Counted from the first letter of the stretch, positions 15,254 through 24,139 are shown. The stretch is 29,720 bases of DNA from Mariaggregatimicrobium sp964498785 (GCA_964498785.1 CAZCJL010000085.1:1-29720), one strand, 5' to 3'. A program made the numbers and translations. The notes: generated from the letters alone by a model not told the origin.

Positions 15254-15814
15254 GTGAAATTCAACTGGAGAAAATGGAACCGGGTTCTGCATCGCGATGT
15301 GGGGTATTTCTTTTTTGGTATGACAATTATTTATGCACTGTCTGGCATTGCGCTGAATCATCTCAAAGACTGGAATCCGAGTTACATTGTTCATAAACGG
15401 GACGTGCTTTGGGACCAGTCTTACATTGGCGATCCGGTTTCCCAGTCGGCAGTGCTGTTATTTCTAGAAAAATATGGCGAAGCCGGGAATTATAAAAAGC
15501 ACTACCATCCGGAACCCGGGCAATTAAAAATATTCCTGAATAGCGGTAGTGCGGAAATTGATTTAGCCAGCGGTCAGGGCATTATCGAAAAACTGAAACG
15601 CCGACCGTTATTGTATGAAGTCAACTTTTTGCACTACAATCCCAGGAGACTGTGGACCTGGTTTTCTGATATTTTTTGCGTCTCACTAATCCTGATAGCG
15701 GTGACCGGCTTGTTTATCATTCGCGGGAAAAATGGCATCAGCCGGCGCGGCGCCTGGTTAGCCGGAATCGGGATTTTAATTCCGCTGTTATTCCTTTTTG
15801 GGTATTTGAATTGA
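15254..15814 (+). CDS. PepSY-associated transmembrane protein
   Basis: 186 residues, GTG start with GGAG seven bases upstream. The N-terminus shows the hallmark RKWNRVLHRDVGYFFFGMTI, leading into a first helix (about 17-37) ending in ALSGIALNHLKDWNP; a periplasmic segment with a PepSY-like strand pattern (60-125) follows; NFLHYNPRRLWTWFSDIFCV leads into two C-terminal helices (about 137-158 and 167-184). Family members are often found with TonB receptors and siderophore or heme uptake and are thought to assist metal or ferric reduction at the inner membrane. His13, His36 and His127 are positioned near membrane edges and could ligate heme; that is inference. It lies between the OB-fold lipoprotein and the small Cys/His protein. 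Confidence 0.75.
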   Translation: MKFNWRKWNRVLHRDVGYFFFGMTIIYALSGIALNHLKDWNPSYIVHKRDVLWDQSYIGDPVSQSAVLLFLEKYGEAGNYKKHYHPEPGQLKIFLNSGSAEIDLASGQGIIEKLKRRPLLYEVNFLHYNPRRLWTWFSDIFCVSLILIAVTGLFIIRGKNGISRRGAWLAGIGILIPLLFLFGYLN

Positions 15815-15875
15815 AAAATCGGAACCCGGAGAACGGCGAACAACTCTTTATGGCGCAGTTGATGAATCAATAAAA

Positions 15876-16229
15876 ATGGAGATATTTGTGGAAAATCACA
15901 AGCAGAAAGTTATCGCAAAAGGAGATATTTGCACCATTGCAAAATGCTCATGCGGAATCTATCATATCCACTACCAGTTTATTACAATACGAGTCAGGCA
16001 GGATGGCATGATAAAGTTGCTGCAGATCCTGGCGAAGTTGGAAAAAGAGACAAGGGGAAAGCGGCCCGACCATTATTTACAAATAAAATTCGGTACGATC
16101 TCGCTTACAATGGCGGAAAACGATTTTGTCGATTTCTTTAACATGGTGCAGGAAGCATTGACCGACGAAATAGAGCTGCCAAACTTTTTTCAAAAGAATA
16201 TGAAGGAACAACAGGAGGAGAGTTCATGA
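15876..16229 (+). CDS. Small Cys/His protein of unknown function
   Basis: About 117 residues, no signal peptide. The N-terminus holds Cys19, Cys24, Cys26, His30 and His32 (CTIAKCSCGIYHIHY), followed by a strand pattern FITIRV and a helix; this resembles small uncharacterised proteins with a CxCG...H(L/I)H motif. It could bind zinc or iron. An alternative start, GTG 15888, has GGAG six bases upstream and may be the real one (113 residues). The end overlaps the DUF2325 start by 4 bases (ATGA), so the two proteins are translated together and probably work together. Function not known. Confidence 0.6.
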   Translation: MEIFVENHKQKVIAKGDICTIAKCSCGIYHIHYQFITIRVRQDGMIKLLQILAKLEKETRGKRPDHYLQIKFGTISLTMAENDFVDFFNMVQEALTDEIELPNFFQKNMKEQQEESS

Positions 16230-17353
16230 TCAGACATATATGGCAAACGGATGTCCGTTTTCACTGTCCACTGTTGGGTTATTGCTTAACCCTGCGTGAA
16301 CAAAAAGCAGCGCTTCGAAAATGTAATTACAAGATCGATGCAGTAGATGACAGCTCCTTGCACTCGCTGCTAATTTGTGAGTGTTCGAGGGAATCGAAAG
16401 TGGCAAAACGTATTGAGCGGCTATTGAACGAGAAATACAGCCGTGAAATCAAGCAATGGCGGGAACGTCACCCCGATGAATTATTAGCCTATACCAGAGA
16501 TAATTTGAATCACGAGACATTCTGTTCAATTTTATGGATCATCGCGGTGTGGATGGAAATGCCGGTGGAGAAGCAGGATGAAATTTATCGCTATTTGCAC
16601 AACTTTACCCATCAGCAGTTTCAGATGCAAAAATCAATATTGAACCGGATGACGATGACAGAAAATCAGTTGAAATCATTAGATTTGAAGTATTTAACAT
16701 TGCGGAATGAGGCTGTATCGCTAAAAGAAGAACGGATTCGGTTAAAGCGAATTGTTGATGAGCAATATGCAAAAATAGAATCACTTCAGACGCAAATCGG
16801 GCATTTTGAAAATGCGTTGGCGCAGCACAGTATTCGGAAGACTGAAAAACTGCAGGAAAAACTCGACAAAGGCAATTATGCTTTTATAAAGATCAGCAAG
16901 GAACGCGACCAATTGAAACGTGAATTGCAGGCGCAGGCTAAGGCTTTTACACACTTGCAAAATGAATTTCATGATTTTATTAACCAGATTCAGCTAAAGG
17001 AAAATTGCCAAAACCTCGATTGTCCCGGTCACAGTCTGTGTGAACGCCGTGTTCTTCTGGTTGGAGGTATTACCAAATTGCGCTCTTTTTATCAGAAAGT
17101 AGTAAAGGAACTGGGCGGTGAATTCGACTATCACGATGGTACCTACTTAAAAGGCGAAAAAGCCTTGCAAATGAAAATTAGCCGTTCGGACATAGTTTTA
17201 TGCCCGGTAGATGTAAATAGTCACGCTGCATGTTTAGGTGTGAAAAAACATAGTAAAAAGCAGAACAAATCCTATTTTATGCTGCCAAATTCCAGCATTA
17301 GCGCAGTGTACAATACTTTGCAGGAATTAGCCGTAAAAAGGGAATGTATTTAA
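16226..17353 (+). CDS. DUF2325 coiled-coil protein
   Basis: 375 residues, cytosolic. The N-terminal region FHCPLLGYCLTLREQ (about 9-23), LHSLLICECS (about 46-55) and ILWIIAVWMEM through YLHNFTHQQF has the conserved Cys/His layout seen in long DUF2325 proteins. Residues about 135-245 are a long heptad-rich coiled coil. CQNLDCPGHSLC (about 257-268) is a possible metal-binding cluster. The C-terminal 95 residues are the DUF2325 domain: VLLVGGITKLRSFYQKVV, ELGGEFDYHDGTY, SDIVLCPVDVNSHAACLGVKK. AGGAGG precedes the ATG. The biochemical role is unknown; the three Cys/His clusters and position in a metal uptake cluster suggest a metal or redox sensor-like role. Confidence 0.75.
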   Translation: MIRHIWQTDVRFHCPLLGYCLTLREQKAALRKCNYKIDAVDDSSLHSLLICECSRESKVAKRIERLLNEKYSREIKQWRERHPDELLAYTRDNLNHETFCSILWIIAVWMEMPVEKQDEIYRYLHNFTHQQFQMQKSILNRMTMTENQLKSLDLKYLTLRNEAVSLKEERIRLKRIVDEQYAKIESLQTQIGHFENALAQHSIRKTEKLQEKLDKGNYAFIKISKERDQLKRELQAQAKAFTHLQNEFHDFINQIQLKENCQNLDCPGHSLCERRVLLVGGITKLRSFYQKVVKELGGEFDYHDGTYLKGEKALQMKISRSDIVLCPVDVNSHAACLGVKKHSKKQNKSYFMLPNSSISAVYNTLQELAVKRECI

Positions 17354-17368
17354 CAAAGGAGAAAATCA

Positions 17369-18283
17369 ATGGGAATAAGAACAAAACTTGTGTTGATCAT
17401 TGCGCTGTTTCTTTCATTCACACAATTATCAGCGCAGACAGGGAGTGAAAAAAAGGCGGTCCTGATCATTGCGCATGGTTCGCGTAGCGCCGAATGGAAC
17501 GAATTGGTGTTATCCCTGGAGAACGTGGTGTCGGAACGATTATCATCGGAAAATATTTCCGGCAAAACCCGGGTTGCGTTTATGGAAATGGCGCAGCCAT
17601 CAATTGCCGATGTGATTCGGGATCTGGAAAAATCGGGCATTGAACAGGTATTTGCCGTTCCGCTGTTTATAAATCTATCCGGTCATTCAATGTTTGATGT
17701 GCCCGCAATTTTGGGGCTCAGTTTTGAGAAAAATCTGGTGCAGGCATTCATGGAAGAAGGGATTGAAATTGTTAAGACTGATTTGAATATTGTGCTGGGA
17801 CCGACGTTAAATTATGGCGAATTGATTCAACAGATTTTGTTGGACCGTGTTAAGGAATTATCAGTGTCGCCGGATTCCGAGGGAATAGTACTGTTAACCC
17901 ACGGCAGCCCACAATTCGAGCCGTTTTGGCACAACGCCTGCCAGGAAGTGGGCGCGTATTTGTGCGCTAAAACCAGTATATCAAAATTTGATTATGTGTT
18001 CATCGAGGTCGGACAATATTTTAAAACCGAAGGTTTGCCCCGAATATTGGATATGGCGAAAAACTGTGAACGGGTGATTGTGTCCGGTCTGTATCTTTCA
18101 CTGGCGCCGGTAAATATTGCGAATCGGTATTTGAAAGAGGAAAAACTGGATCATGACTGGTTCACCAGTAAAAACATCTACTTTTCCGGTAAAGGGCTGT
18201 TACCGGATGATCGTCTTGTCGGATGGATTGTCGATCGGGTAATCGAATGGACAACAGTAAACGAAAGGACAGAATTAAAATGA
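17369..18283 (+). CDS. Exported CbiX-type tetrapyrrole chelatase
   Basis: 304 residues with a cleavable signal peptide (hydrophobic 7-20, cleavage after LSA at 22), so it acts in the periplasm, unlike the cytosolic chelatases of sirohaem and cobalamin synthesis. The mature protein is a two-lobed CbiX-like chelatase: lobe one has AHGSR (35-39) and VPLFINLSGHS with the putative catalytic His106; lobe two repeats THGS (177-180), while the place equivalent to the SGHS loop reads SLAPVN and lacks His. AAAGGAG precedes the ATG. The stop overlaps the start of the TonB receptor gene (ATGA), tying it to tetrapyrrole uptake. Inference: it inserts or, more interestingly, removes metal from imported heme or another metallo-tetrapyrrole. 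Desulfovibrio has a periplasmic CbiK paralogue, a precedent for export of this enzyme class. Confidence 0.8.
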   Translation: MGIRTKLVLIIALFLSFTQLSAQTGSEKKAVLIIAHGSRSAEWNELVLSLENVVSERLSSENISGKTRVAFMEMAQPSIADVIRDLEKSGIEQVFAVPLFINLSGHSMFDVPAILGLSFEKNLVQAFMEEGIEIVKTDLNIVLGPTLNYGELIQQILLDRVKELSVSPDSEGIVLLTHGSPQFEPFWHNACQEVGAYLCAKTSISKFDYVFIEVGQYFKTEGLPRILDMAKNCERVIVSGLYLSLAPVNIANRYLKEEKLDHDWFTSKNIYFSGKGLLPDDRLVGWIVDRVIEWTTVNERTELK

Positions 18284-20385
18284 AACAGATTTTAATGATC
18301 CTGATTGGAGTGCTTTTATTGACAGTTTCAGTGTATGGCAGTGTTATTAATGGCCGGGTTGTGAGCGCAGAAGATCAAACTCCGTTAGCCGGCGCCAATA
18401 TCATGATTGCTGGTACAACCATGGGCGCGGCTGCTGATCAGAATGGTTTTTTCACTATCGATGGCGTGACGGAAGGGACTTATTCATTAAAAGCGTCATT
18501 TATCGGGTACAATAGTATGTCCCGTAAAATTACCATCGGGAAAGGCGGGTCGCAATCAGTTCAATTTAAATTGTCTGAATCAGTATTTAATATGGATGCA
18601 ATCGTAGTGACGGCAACCCGCACCGAAAAAGCGCTGAAAGACGTCCCCGCGCTTACCGAGGTTATTACCCGGCGGCAATTGGAAATGACCGGCGCAGTTG
18701 TCGTTCAGGATGCTTTAAACGAACTGCCGGCGCTGGACTTTGCGCCGAACCAGCATGGCGCAAACATCAGTATGCACGGACTTGATCAAAAATATGTGTT
18801 GATTTTGATTGACGGTGAACGAATCGCCGGTGAGACAAAGGGAAATATCGATTTTTCCCGTTTGAATACCAGCGACATCGAGCGCATTGAAATTGTGAAG
18901 GGAGCATCATCCAGTTTGTATGGTTCCAACGCGATTGCGGGGGTAATTAACATTATCACCCGGAAGGTGAAGAAGCCGCTGGCGATTGAACTGCATTCGC
19001 AAATTTCAAAACATAATACGTTAGGAATCGGGGGATCTGCCGGTTTCAAGTATGGCTGGCTGACATCAAAGACCCTCGCGATGTATAAACGAAGCGATGG
19101 GTATGATTTGCATCCGCAAAGCATTGCCCAAACCGTGGAAGAATACAATGATGTGAGTATCAATCAGAAATTTAAACTGCATCCTTCAGAAAATTTAACC
19201 ATTGACGCGGGAGGGGGATACTATTTTTATCGAAAACTGGAAGCCAGACGAAAAATGCGTAACAAATATCCCAGGTATTATGACTTCAATTATCATCTGG
19301 GTATTCATTATCAGGTGAGCCAAAAACTGAATTTGGAGATGAAATGGCATTCGGATTCCTATGAATCCAAAGAAGTGATGATGCTGCTTGACGGTGAAGA
19401 AAGAAGAACGTATCAGAATACAAACCAGACAGCACGTTTGCTGGCGCATTATTTGGTGAATGATAATCACACCTTCACAAGCGGTATTGAATTTCAGAAT
19501 GAAAAAGTATTTTCGACCAGAATTACCGGAGAAACCCATCAAGCACAAAACCATGTGTTGTTCATGCAGGATGAAATTGAATGGGGGCAACAGTGGAAAT
19601 TTGTACCCGGTTTTCGTTTGAACAATCATTCCGAGTATGGAACTCATTTTACACCCAGCCTGTCGGTGATGTACCAGGTTCTTCCGATAAACCTTCGGGC
19701 ATCTTATGCCCGCGGATTTAAGTCACCCACTTTAAAAGAGCTTTATTATAATTGGGATCATGGCGGCGGCGGACCGTATGTTTATGGCAACCCGGATTTG
19801 CAACCGGAAACATCCGATTATATGTCAATCTCCGCTGAGTACATCGCAAATCGGCTAAACAGTTCAATTTCTCTGTTTCATACAGATTTGAAAAATATGA
19901 TTGATAGCAGACCGGAGCCAGGCGATCCAAATGTCAACTATTACGGGAATGTTGCCAGAGCAATGACGCAAGGTATTGAATGGTTGCTGAAACTGGATAT
20001 GGGCAAAGGAATGGCAGTTTCCGGCGGTTACTCGCTGATTGATTCTGAAGACAAAACCACAGGTAAGCCGCTGTATGGTCGTGCACGTCATACAGGAACA
20101 GTGAAATTGGAATATCGACATTCGCGGTTTGGGTTTACTGCAAACCTGCGCGCAAAATTTATCAGTTCAAAATTATGGGGAGAAGAAATCGATGAAACAA
20201 CGAATGAATTGATAAAATACGAACAGAGTCCCTATGCGATCTGGCGATTTACTGCTACCAAAACACTTTTTTCTTTTGTAAAATTTACAGCCGGTGTGGA
20301 TAATATCTTTGATTACCGGGATATTGATTATCTGATCACGCCGGGGCGAGTCGTTTATGGCGGATTCAATATTAGCTATAAATAA
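18280..20385 (+). CDS. TonB-dependent receptor, HmuR-like
   Basis: Outer-membrane active transporter of 701 residues from ATG 18280 (signal peptide MKQILMILIGVLLLTVSVYG); the frame extends to 18223 but those codons lie inside the chelatase gene. Order of parts: carboxypeptidase-regulatory-like domain (about 22-90; INGRVVSAEDQTPLAGANI), TonB box and plug (VVTATRTEK near 113; SLYGSNAIAGVINIITR near 212-228), then the barrel. The segment YARGFKSPTLKELYY followed by GNPDLQPE matches the place of the FRAP and NPNL heme-receptor motifs of the HmuR family. AGGA sits ten bases upstream. Together with the adjacent HmuY-like gene this makes heme or a related porphyrin the likely substrate. The C-terminus is NISYK rather than a terminal Phe. 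Confidence 0.88.
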   Translation: MKQILMILIGVLLLTVSVYGSVINGRVVSAEDQTPLAGANIMIAGTTMGAAADQNGFFTIDGVTEGTYSLKASFIGYNSMSRKITIGKGGSQSVQFKLSESVFNMDAIVVTATRTEKALKDVPALTEVITRRQLEMTGAVVVQDALNELPALDFAPNQHGANISMHGLDQKYVLILIDGERIAGETKGNIDFSRLNTSDIERIEIVKGASSSLYGSNAIAGVINIITRKVKKPLAIELHSQISKHNTLGIGGSAGFKYGWLTSKTLAMYKRSDGYDLHPQSIAQTVEEYNDVSINQKFKLHPSENLTIDAGGGYYFYRKLEARRKMRNKYPRYYDFNYHLGIHYQVSQKLNLEMKWHSDSYESKEVMMLLDGEERRTYQNTNQTARLLAHYLVNDNHTFTSGIEFQNEKVFSTRITGETHQAQNHVLFMQDEIEWGQQWKFVPGFRLNNHSEYGTHFTPSLSVMYQVLPINLRASYARGFKSPTLKELYYNWDHGGGGPYVYGNPDLQPETSDYMSISAEYIANRLNSSISLFHTDLKNMIDSRPEPGDPNVNYYGNVARAMTQGIEWLLKLDMGKGMAVSGGYSLIDSEDKTTGKPLYGRARHTGTVKLEYRHSRFGFTANLRAKFISSKLWGEEIDETTNELIKYEQSPYAIWRFTATKTLFSFVKFTAGVDNIFDYRDIDYLITPGRVVYGGFNISYK

Positions 20386-20426
20386 TTTAATTACTATTAA
20401 TCTATACATTTCAGGAGGATTTAAAA

Positions 20427-21677
20427 ATGTTTCAATTCAGAGCAAATCAATTAATTTTCAAATCAATGCTTCTCGTTATGGCGTTTGCGATGCTGTTCAT
20501 TGCCGGGTGCGATGAAGATAGCCCGACAAGTCCGCAAACACAGGAGGGATTTGGCAAGGAGCTGACAATTGACGCATCAAGCAAAACAGATTGGGTCTAT
20601 TTTTCATTTTCAGCAGGCGAGGTTGTAACTGTTGCCGATCCTGCAAATTCAACGGAATGGGATTTGGGATTGATGCGATATCATTTGAAAACCAACAGCG
20701 GCACTTCCGGCAACGGACAGGGTGGCGTGATAGATATGGGCGATGTTGACTTTGCTGAGGTTAACGCAGCGCCCGCAGATGGTTATACAGTGGATGATTC
20801 TGTCGCCTATGCCGGACATGGCGGCACGACAACGTATTCAGTCAATCCGGTGCTGGAAACCTGGGCAACAATGGAAGGCATGCCGCCGACATTTGTACCC
20901 TCTGATCATATTTTTGTTGTCAAAACTGCCGACGGAAAATATGTCAAATTGTGGCTGAAAAATTATTACAACGAAGAAGGCATGTCAGGATTTATTACCA
21001 TTAAATATTTTTATCAGGCCGATGGCAGCACGGATTTGTCCGACGATACTGAAGCTGAGGTGTTCGAGTCCCTCAGCAGCCCATATTTGATATGTGCAAA
21101 CCGTAATCCAGGCGGTGTTGGTTTGGATTTTGTGTACAAGGGGAAAGCCGGCGGCACGCAAAATATGGACGAAAGCCCGGATTTGAAATATGACCTGTAC
21201 ATCAAAACCATCAAAGGCGAAAAAACGGACGGTACCACAGGCGGAATGCCGGCAGCCGTCCTGTTTGGCGATTCATCCAATGTTGATAATGCAGTCAAGG
21301 CGTTTGAAGCCAGCAGCCTGGCATCTGTCGCAACCGGGGACGACGGGTACAACGCATTGACAGCAGTAACCGCTGAAATTTCCGCGGGACTGCGCGCAGA
21401 CGCTGCGGGATTTACACTGGAGGAATTAGAGACTGGTAGTACCGGCAGCCCGCTCATGAGCGCCATCAACGCGCAGTATAAAAAACTGGCAATTGGCGAC
21501 AAATGGAAGGCAGCCGCCAAAACCGGTGATCGGACCGGACCGAGTGGCGATGAATCTGTGTGGGTCATTAAAACCCGCGAAGGCCGACATGTTAAAATGA
21601 TGTTTATTGCCATGCCGGCTGCAGGCGCTCCCACGGGAAGTGGTTATGTCGCAATCAAGTGGGATTTAATAGATTAA
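20427..21677 (+). CDS. HmuY-like lipoprotein with two HmuY-type domains
   Basis: Lipoprotein (lipobox FIAGC, lipid Cys28) of 416 residues, almost double the usual HmuY length. Domain one (about 44-200) has the family pattern DWVYFSFSAGEVV, WDLGLMRYHLKTNSGTSGN and, at its end, HIFVVKTADGKYVKLWLKN with GFITIKYFYQ. Domain two (about 228-416) repeats the order: GLDFVYKGKAGGTQ, YDLYIKTIKGEKTDGTTGG, and VWVIKTREGRHVKMMFIA with GYVAIKWDLI. The second copy is more diverged. HmuY is a surface hemophore that hands heme to HmuR. His ligands of the classical protein cannot be placed with confidence here; candidates in domain one are His86, the HGG His and His160. Strong GGAGG start signal; a hairpin terminator follows. 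Confidence 0.75.
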   Translation: MFQFRANQLIFKSMLLVMAFAMLFIAGCDEDSPTSPQTQEGFGKELTIDASSKTDWVYFSFSAGEVVTVADPANSTEWDLGLMRYHLKTNSGTSGNGQGGVIDMGDVDFAEVNAAPADGYTVDDSVAYAGHGGTTTYSVNPVLETWATMEGMPPTFVPSDHIFVVKTADGKYVKLWLKNYYNEEGMSGFITIKYFYQADGSTDLSDDTEAEVFESLSSPYLICANRNPGGVGLDFVYKGKAGGTQNMDESPDLKYDLYIKTIKGEKTDGTTGGMPAAVLFGDSSNVDNAVKAFEASSLASVATGDDGYNALTAVTAEISAGLRADAAGFTLEELETGSTGSPLMSAINAQYKKLAIGDKWKAAAKTGDRTGPSGDESVWVIKTREGRHVKMMFIAMPAAGAPTGSGYVAIKWDLID

Positions 21678-21757
21678 TGAAGCTCCCAGCGAACAGTTAT
21701 CAGCATCAAAAGAATGATCGCTGAAAACCGATCGCTGATAATTAAACAAATTTTAGA

Positions 21758-21796
21758 CCCGGTAGGTGCATTGTCGCCTGCCGGGATTTTATCTTT
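21758..21796 (+). terminator. Hairpin terminator after the HmuY-like gene
   Basis: CCCGGTAGG (21758-21766) pairs with CCTGCCGGG (21777-21785; one G-T wobble) around a 10-base loop and is followed by ATTTTATCTTT. It would end or attenuate transcription coming from the chelatase-receptor-HmuY operon and reduce expression of the second receptor. Ahead of it, GATCGCTGA occurs twice (about 21715 and 21730). Confidence 0.6.
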
Positions 21797-21802
21797 AACA
21801 GA

Positions 21803-24139
21803 ATGGAAAAAGCTATGAAAACAATACAAACATCCATCGTTTTGATCATGCTGCTTACTGCGGCGTTTGCAAACGCATTGACGCTGAATGGCCGGGTGGT
21901 GGATGTCAAAACCAAGGAAGGTATAAGCGGCGTCAATATTTTTCTGGAAGGCACCAACACCGGCACGGCCAGCGCGGAAGATGGATCGTTCACGCTAAAA
22001 CTGAATTCGGACCAGCCTGGCATTATCAATTTTCAGCATATTGCGTATCAGTTGCGCCGGATTAAATTGCCTGAAAATGAGAACATTCCGTGGATCGTTA
22101 CACTTTACCCGGCGGTAATTCCAGCCAGTTTTCAGGTTGTGGTGACAGCCGACCGTTCCGCACGAAAAAAAATGGATGTTGCTCGTCCGTCGGAAATTGT
22201 CACGCATGAAAATATGACCGACAACATGGCCTCCAACCTGACCGATGCGCTGGATCGGACGCCGGGTTTCACGCAAGTGTCGGACTATCATTCCCCTCTG
22301 TTGCTGCGGGGAATGAACAGTGAACGCCTGATTGTGCTGCTTGATGGCGACCGTCGGGTGGGCACGTTCCCCGGCGGCTTTATGGGACAGGAGATGAACA
22401 TTTATGGCGCGGATAAAATCGAAGTGATTCGCGGTCCTGGCTCGGTGATGTATGGCAGTGGCGCCATCTCCGGCGTTATCAATATTATCGGCGCCGATCC
22501 GTTTCAGCATCCGGGGCTGAACGTCCGATTGAACAGCGGGTACGGTTCGAACAACAACGAAATTTTACAATTGGTTGACGTTTCATGGGCGGGTGACGAG
22601 TTGGCTTTTTCCGTGCATGGCAAATGGCGCGATACCAACTATCTGCATTACGGCGACAACATCAAAGCAGAAAACAGCCGGGTGGAAGACAAAGACCTCA
22701 ACATCAACGCGGTGTGGCGTTTATCGGATAAGCATCGATTGGGCGCGGTGTTCAATTATCACCAGGGTGGCCCCTGGGAAAAACCGCTGGGATTTAATGG
22801 TCCCACAAAAAGCTTTACTGAGGTCGAAAATGAAGAATGGCGATCGCATTCGGCGCTTAAATATACCGCCCAGTCTATCGGTATTTTCGATGAAATCGCG
22901 CTCTCTGTTTTTTACGACCAGGGCCGGCGTGATTATTATAATTACAAACATCAACAATTTTCAGATGGAACATTGGGCAAACGCAATAGCCTCGAACTGG
23001 TGAAATATGATGATAAATATGGCGGCGGACATATCCTTGGCCGAATCCGGACCGGTGAAAACAACAAAATTACACTCGGCGCCGATGGCTACGTGTTCCG
23101 GCTGTGGAGTCCTGCAGAAATATATGATTATTACTACAATACATTCGGCACAAAGCGCCAGGCAGAGGGCGCCGGCGTGAATACATTGGGACTGTTCGCC
23201 CAGGACGACTGGAAAATAAACGCAGGGCTTACGGCAATTGCCGGCCTGCGTTTTGATGTGGCCGAAGTGATCGAAGGCGATCATCCGCTGGCAGGCTTCA
23301 GCGAGCGCAACGAACAACGCAGCGCTTTTAGCGGCAATATCGGACTGGTGAAAAAGGTCAGCGAAAATACCCGACTGTCGGTGAATATTGGGAGGGCTTT
23401 TCGTATGCCCACGGCAGAAGAGATGTTCAGCGAAACCATTAGTTGTAAAGGCATTAAAAGAGGCAATCCCGATTTGAAACCAGAATACGGCTGGAACTTC
23501 GATCTGGGTTGGCGCGGCGCCATAGCCGACCTGGAGTTTGACGCTGCTCTGTTCGCTAATTTTTTGCAGGATTATATCAATGAAGTCAAAGCCGGCGCGC
23601 CGCCGGACGATTATTTTACCTCCAACAACGTCAAAGCCCGGATTAGCGGGGCTGAGCTTAGCCTGCAGCGCCGGTTCAAACATATATTCGGCTGGATTGG
23701 GCACAGCCTCATCCCGCAGCTTATTGTTGAATACGCCTTCGGTGAAGATATAACCGGCAAGGATTCCTGGTTCGAACGCGGCGAAGCGTTGCATGGTATC
23801 CCCCCATTTCAGGTAAAAACTGCTCTGCGTTATGCCGCGTACCGGACGTCCGGTTCGTTTCTCTATAACTACCATGCGGAAATCAATCTCGATTACGCGG
23901 CGGAACAGGATCGCATTCCCGACGTGCCGGCGGCGATGCGCGGTCCCTGGGGCTTTGTGCAATCCGAAGCGTACACACTGCTGGGCTGCTCAGCCGGCAT
24001 TTCGTTTTACACGTTGCCGTTTTCACCGCGTCTGACAGTAAAAGCAACGAATCTTTTGGATAAAAATTATAAGCCATACGGTTCCTATGTTCCAGGCATG
24101 GGACGCAATATTAAATTTATGGTACGTTTTGAACTCTAA
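21803..24139 (+). CDS. TonB-dependent receptor with carboxypeptidase-like N-domain
   Basis: Up to 778 residues; ATG 21803 has no ribosome site, while ATG 21815, four codons in, follows GGAAAAAGCT and starts the signal peptide MKTIQTSIVLIMLLTAAFANA, so 21815 may be the true start. A regulatory-like domain (LNGRVVDVKTKEGISGVNI) precedes the TonB box VVVTADRS (about 113-120), the plug (PLLLRGMNSERLIVLLDGD; MYGSGAISGVINIIG) and a long barrel ending in Phe-Glu-Leu. NIGRAFRMPTAEEMF and RGNPDLKPE occupy the FRAP/NPNL positions of heme receptors, as in the first receptor, but overall similarity between the two is limited. It follows the HmuY-like gene after a terminator and precedes an inner-membrane protein by 24 bases. 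Substrate probably heme, another porphyrin or a metal chelate. Confidence 0.87.
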   Translation: MEKAMKTIQTSIVLIMLLTAAFANALTLNGRVVDVKTKEGISGVNIFLEGTNTGTASAEDGSFTLKLNSDQPGIINFQHIAYQLRRIKLPENENIPWIVTLYPAVIPASFQVVVTADRSARKKMDVARPSEIVTHENMTDNMASNLTDALDRTPGFTQVSDYHSPLLLRGMNSERLIVLLDGDRRVGTFPGGFMGQEMNIYGADKIEVIRGPGSVMYGSGAISGVINIIGADPFQHPGLNVRLNSGYGSNNNEILQLVDVSWAGDELAFSVHGKWRDTNYLHYGDNIKAENSRVEDKDLNINAVWRLSDKHRLGAVFNYHQGGPWEKPLGFNGPTKSFTEVENEEWRSHSALKYTAQSIGIFDEIALSVFYDQGRRDYYNYKHQQFSDGTLGKRNSLELVKYDDKYGGGHILGRIRTGENNKITLGADGYVFRLWSPAEIYDYYYNTFGTKRQAEGAGVNTLGLFAQDDWKINAGLTAIAGLRFDVAEVIEGDHPLAGFSERNEQRSAFSGNIGLVKKVSENTRLSVNIGRAFRMPTAEEMFSETISCKGIKRGNPDLKPEYGWNFDLGWRGAIADLEFDAALFANFLQDYINEVKAGAPPDDYFTSNNVKARISGAELSLQRRFKHIFGWIGHSLIPQLIVEYAFGEDITGKDSWFERGEALHGIPPFQVKTALRYAAYRTSGSFLYNYHAEINLDYAAEQDRIPDVPAAMRGPWGFVQSEAYTLLGCSAGISFYTLPFSPRLTVKATNLLDKNYKPYGSYVPGMGRNIKFMVRFEL

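Noticed and set aside
18223..18279. Upstream extension of the first TonB receptor frame
   Set aside because: These codons lie inside the chelatase gene and precede a perfect signal peptide starting at 18280, which has its own AGGA.
22961..23962. Minus-strand open frame of 333 codons
   Set aside because: Lies wholly inside the second TonB receptor, which has clear domain motifs in its own frame; a typical shadow frame of a GC-richer gene.
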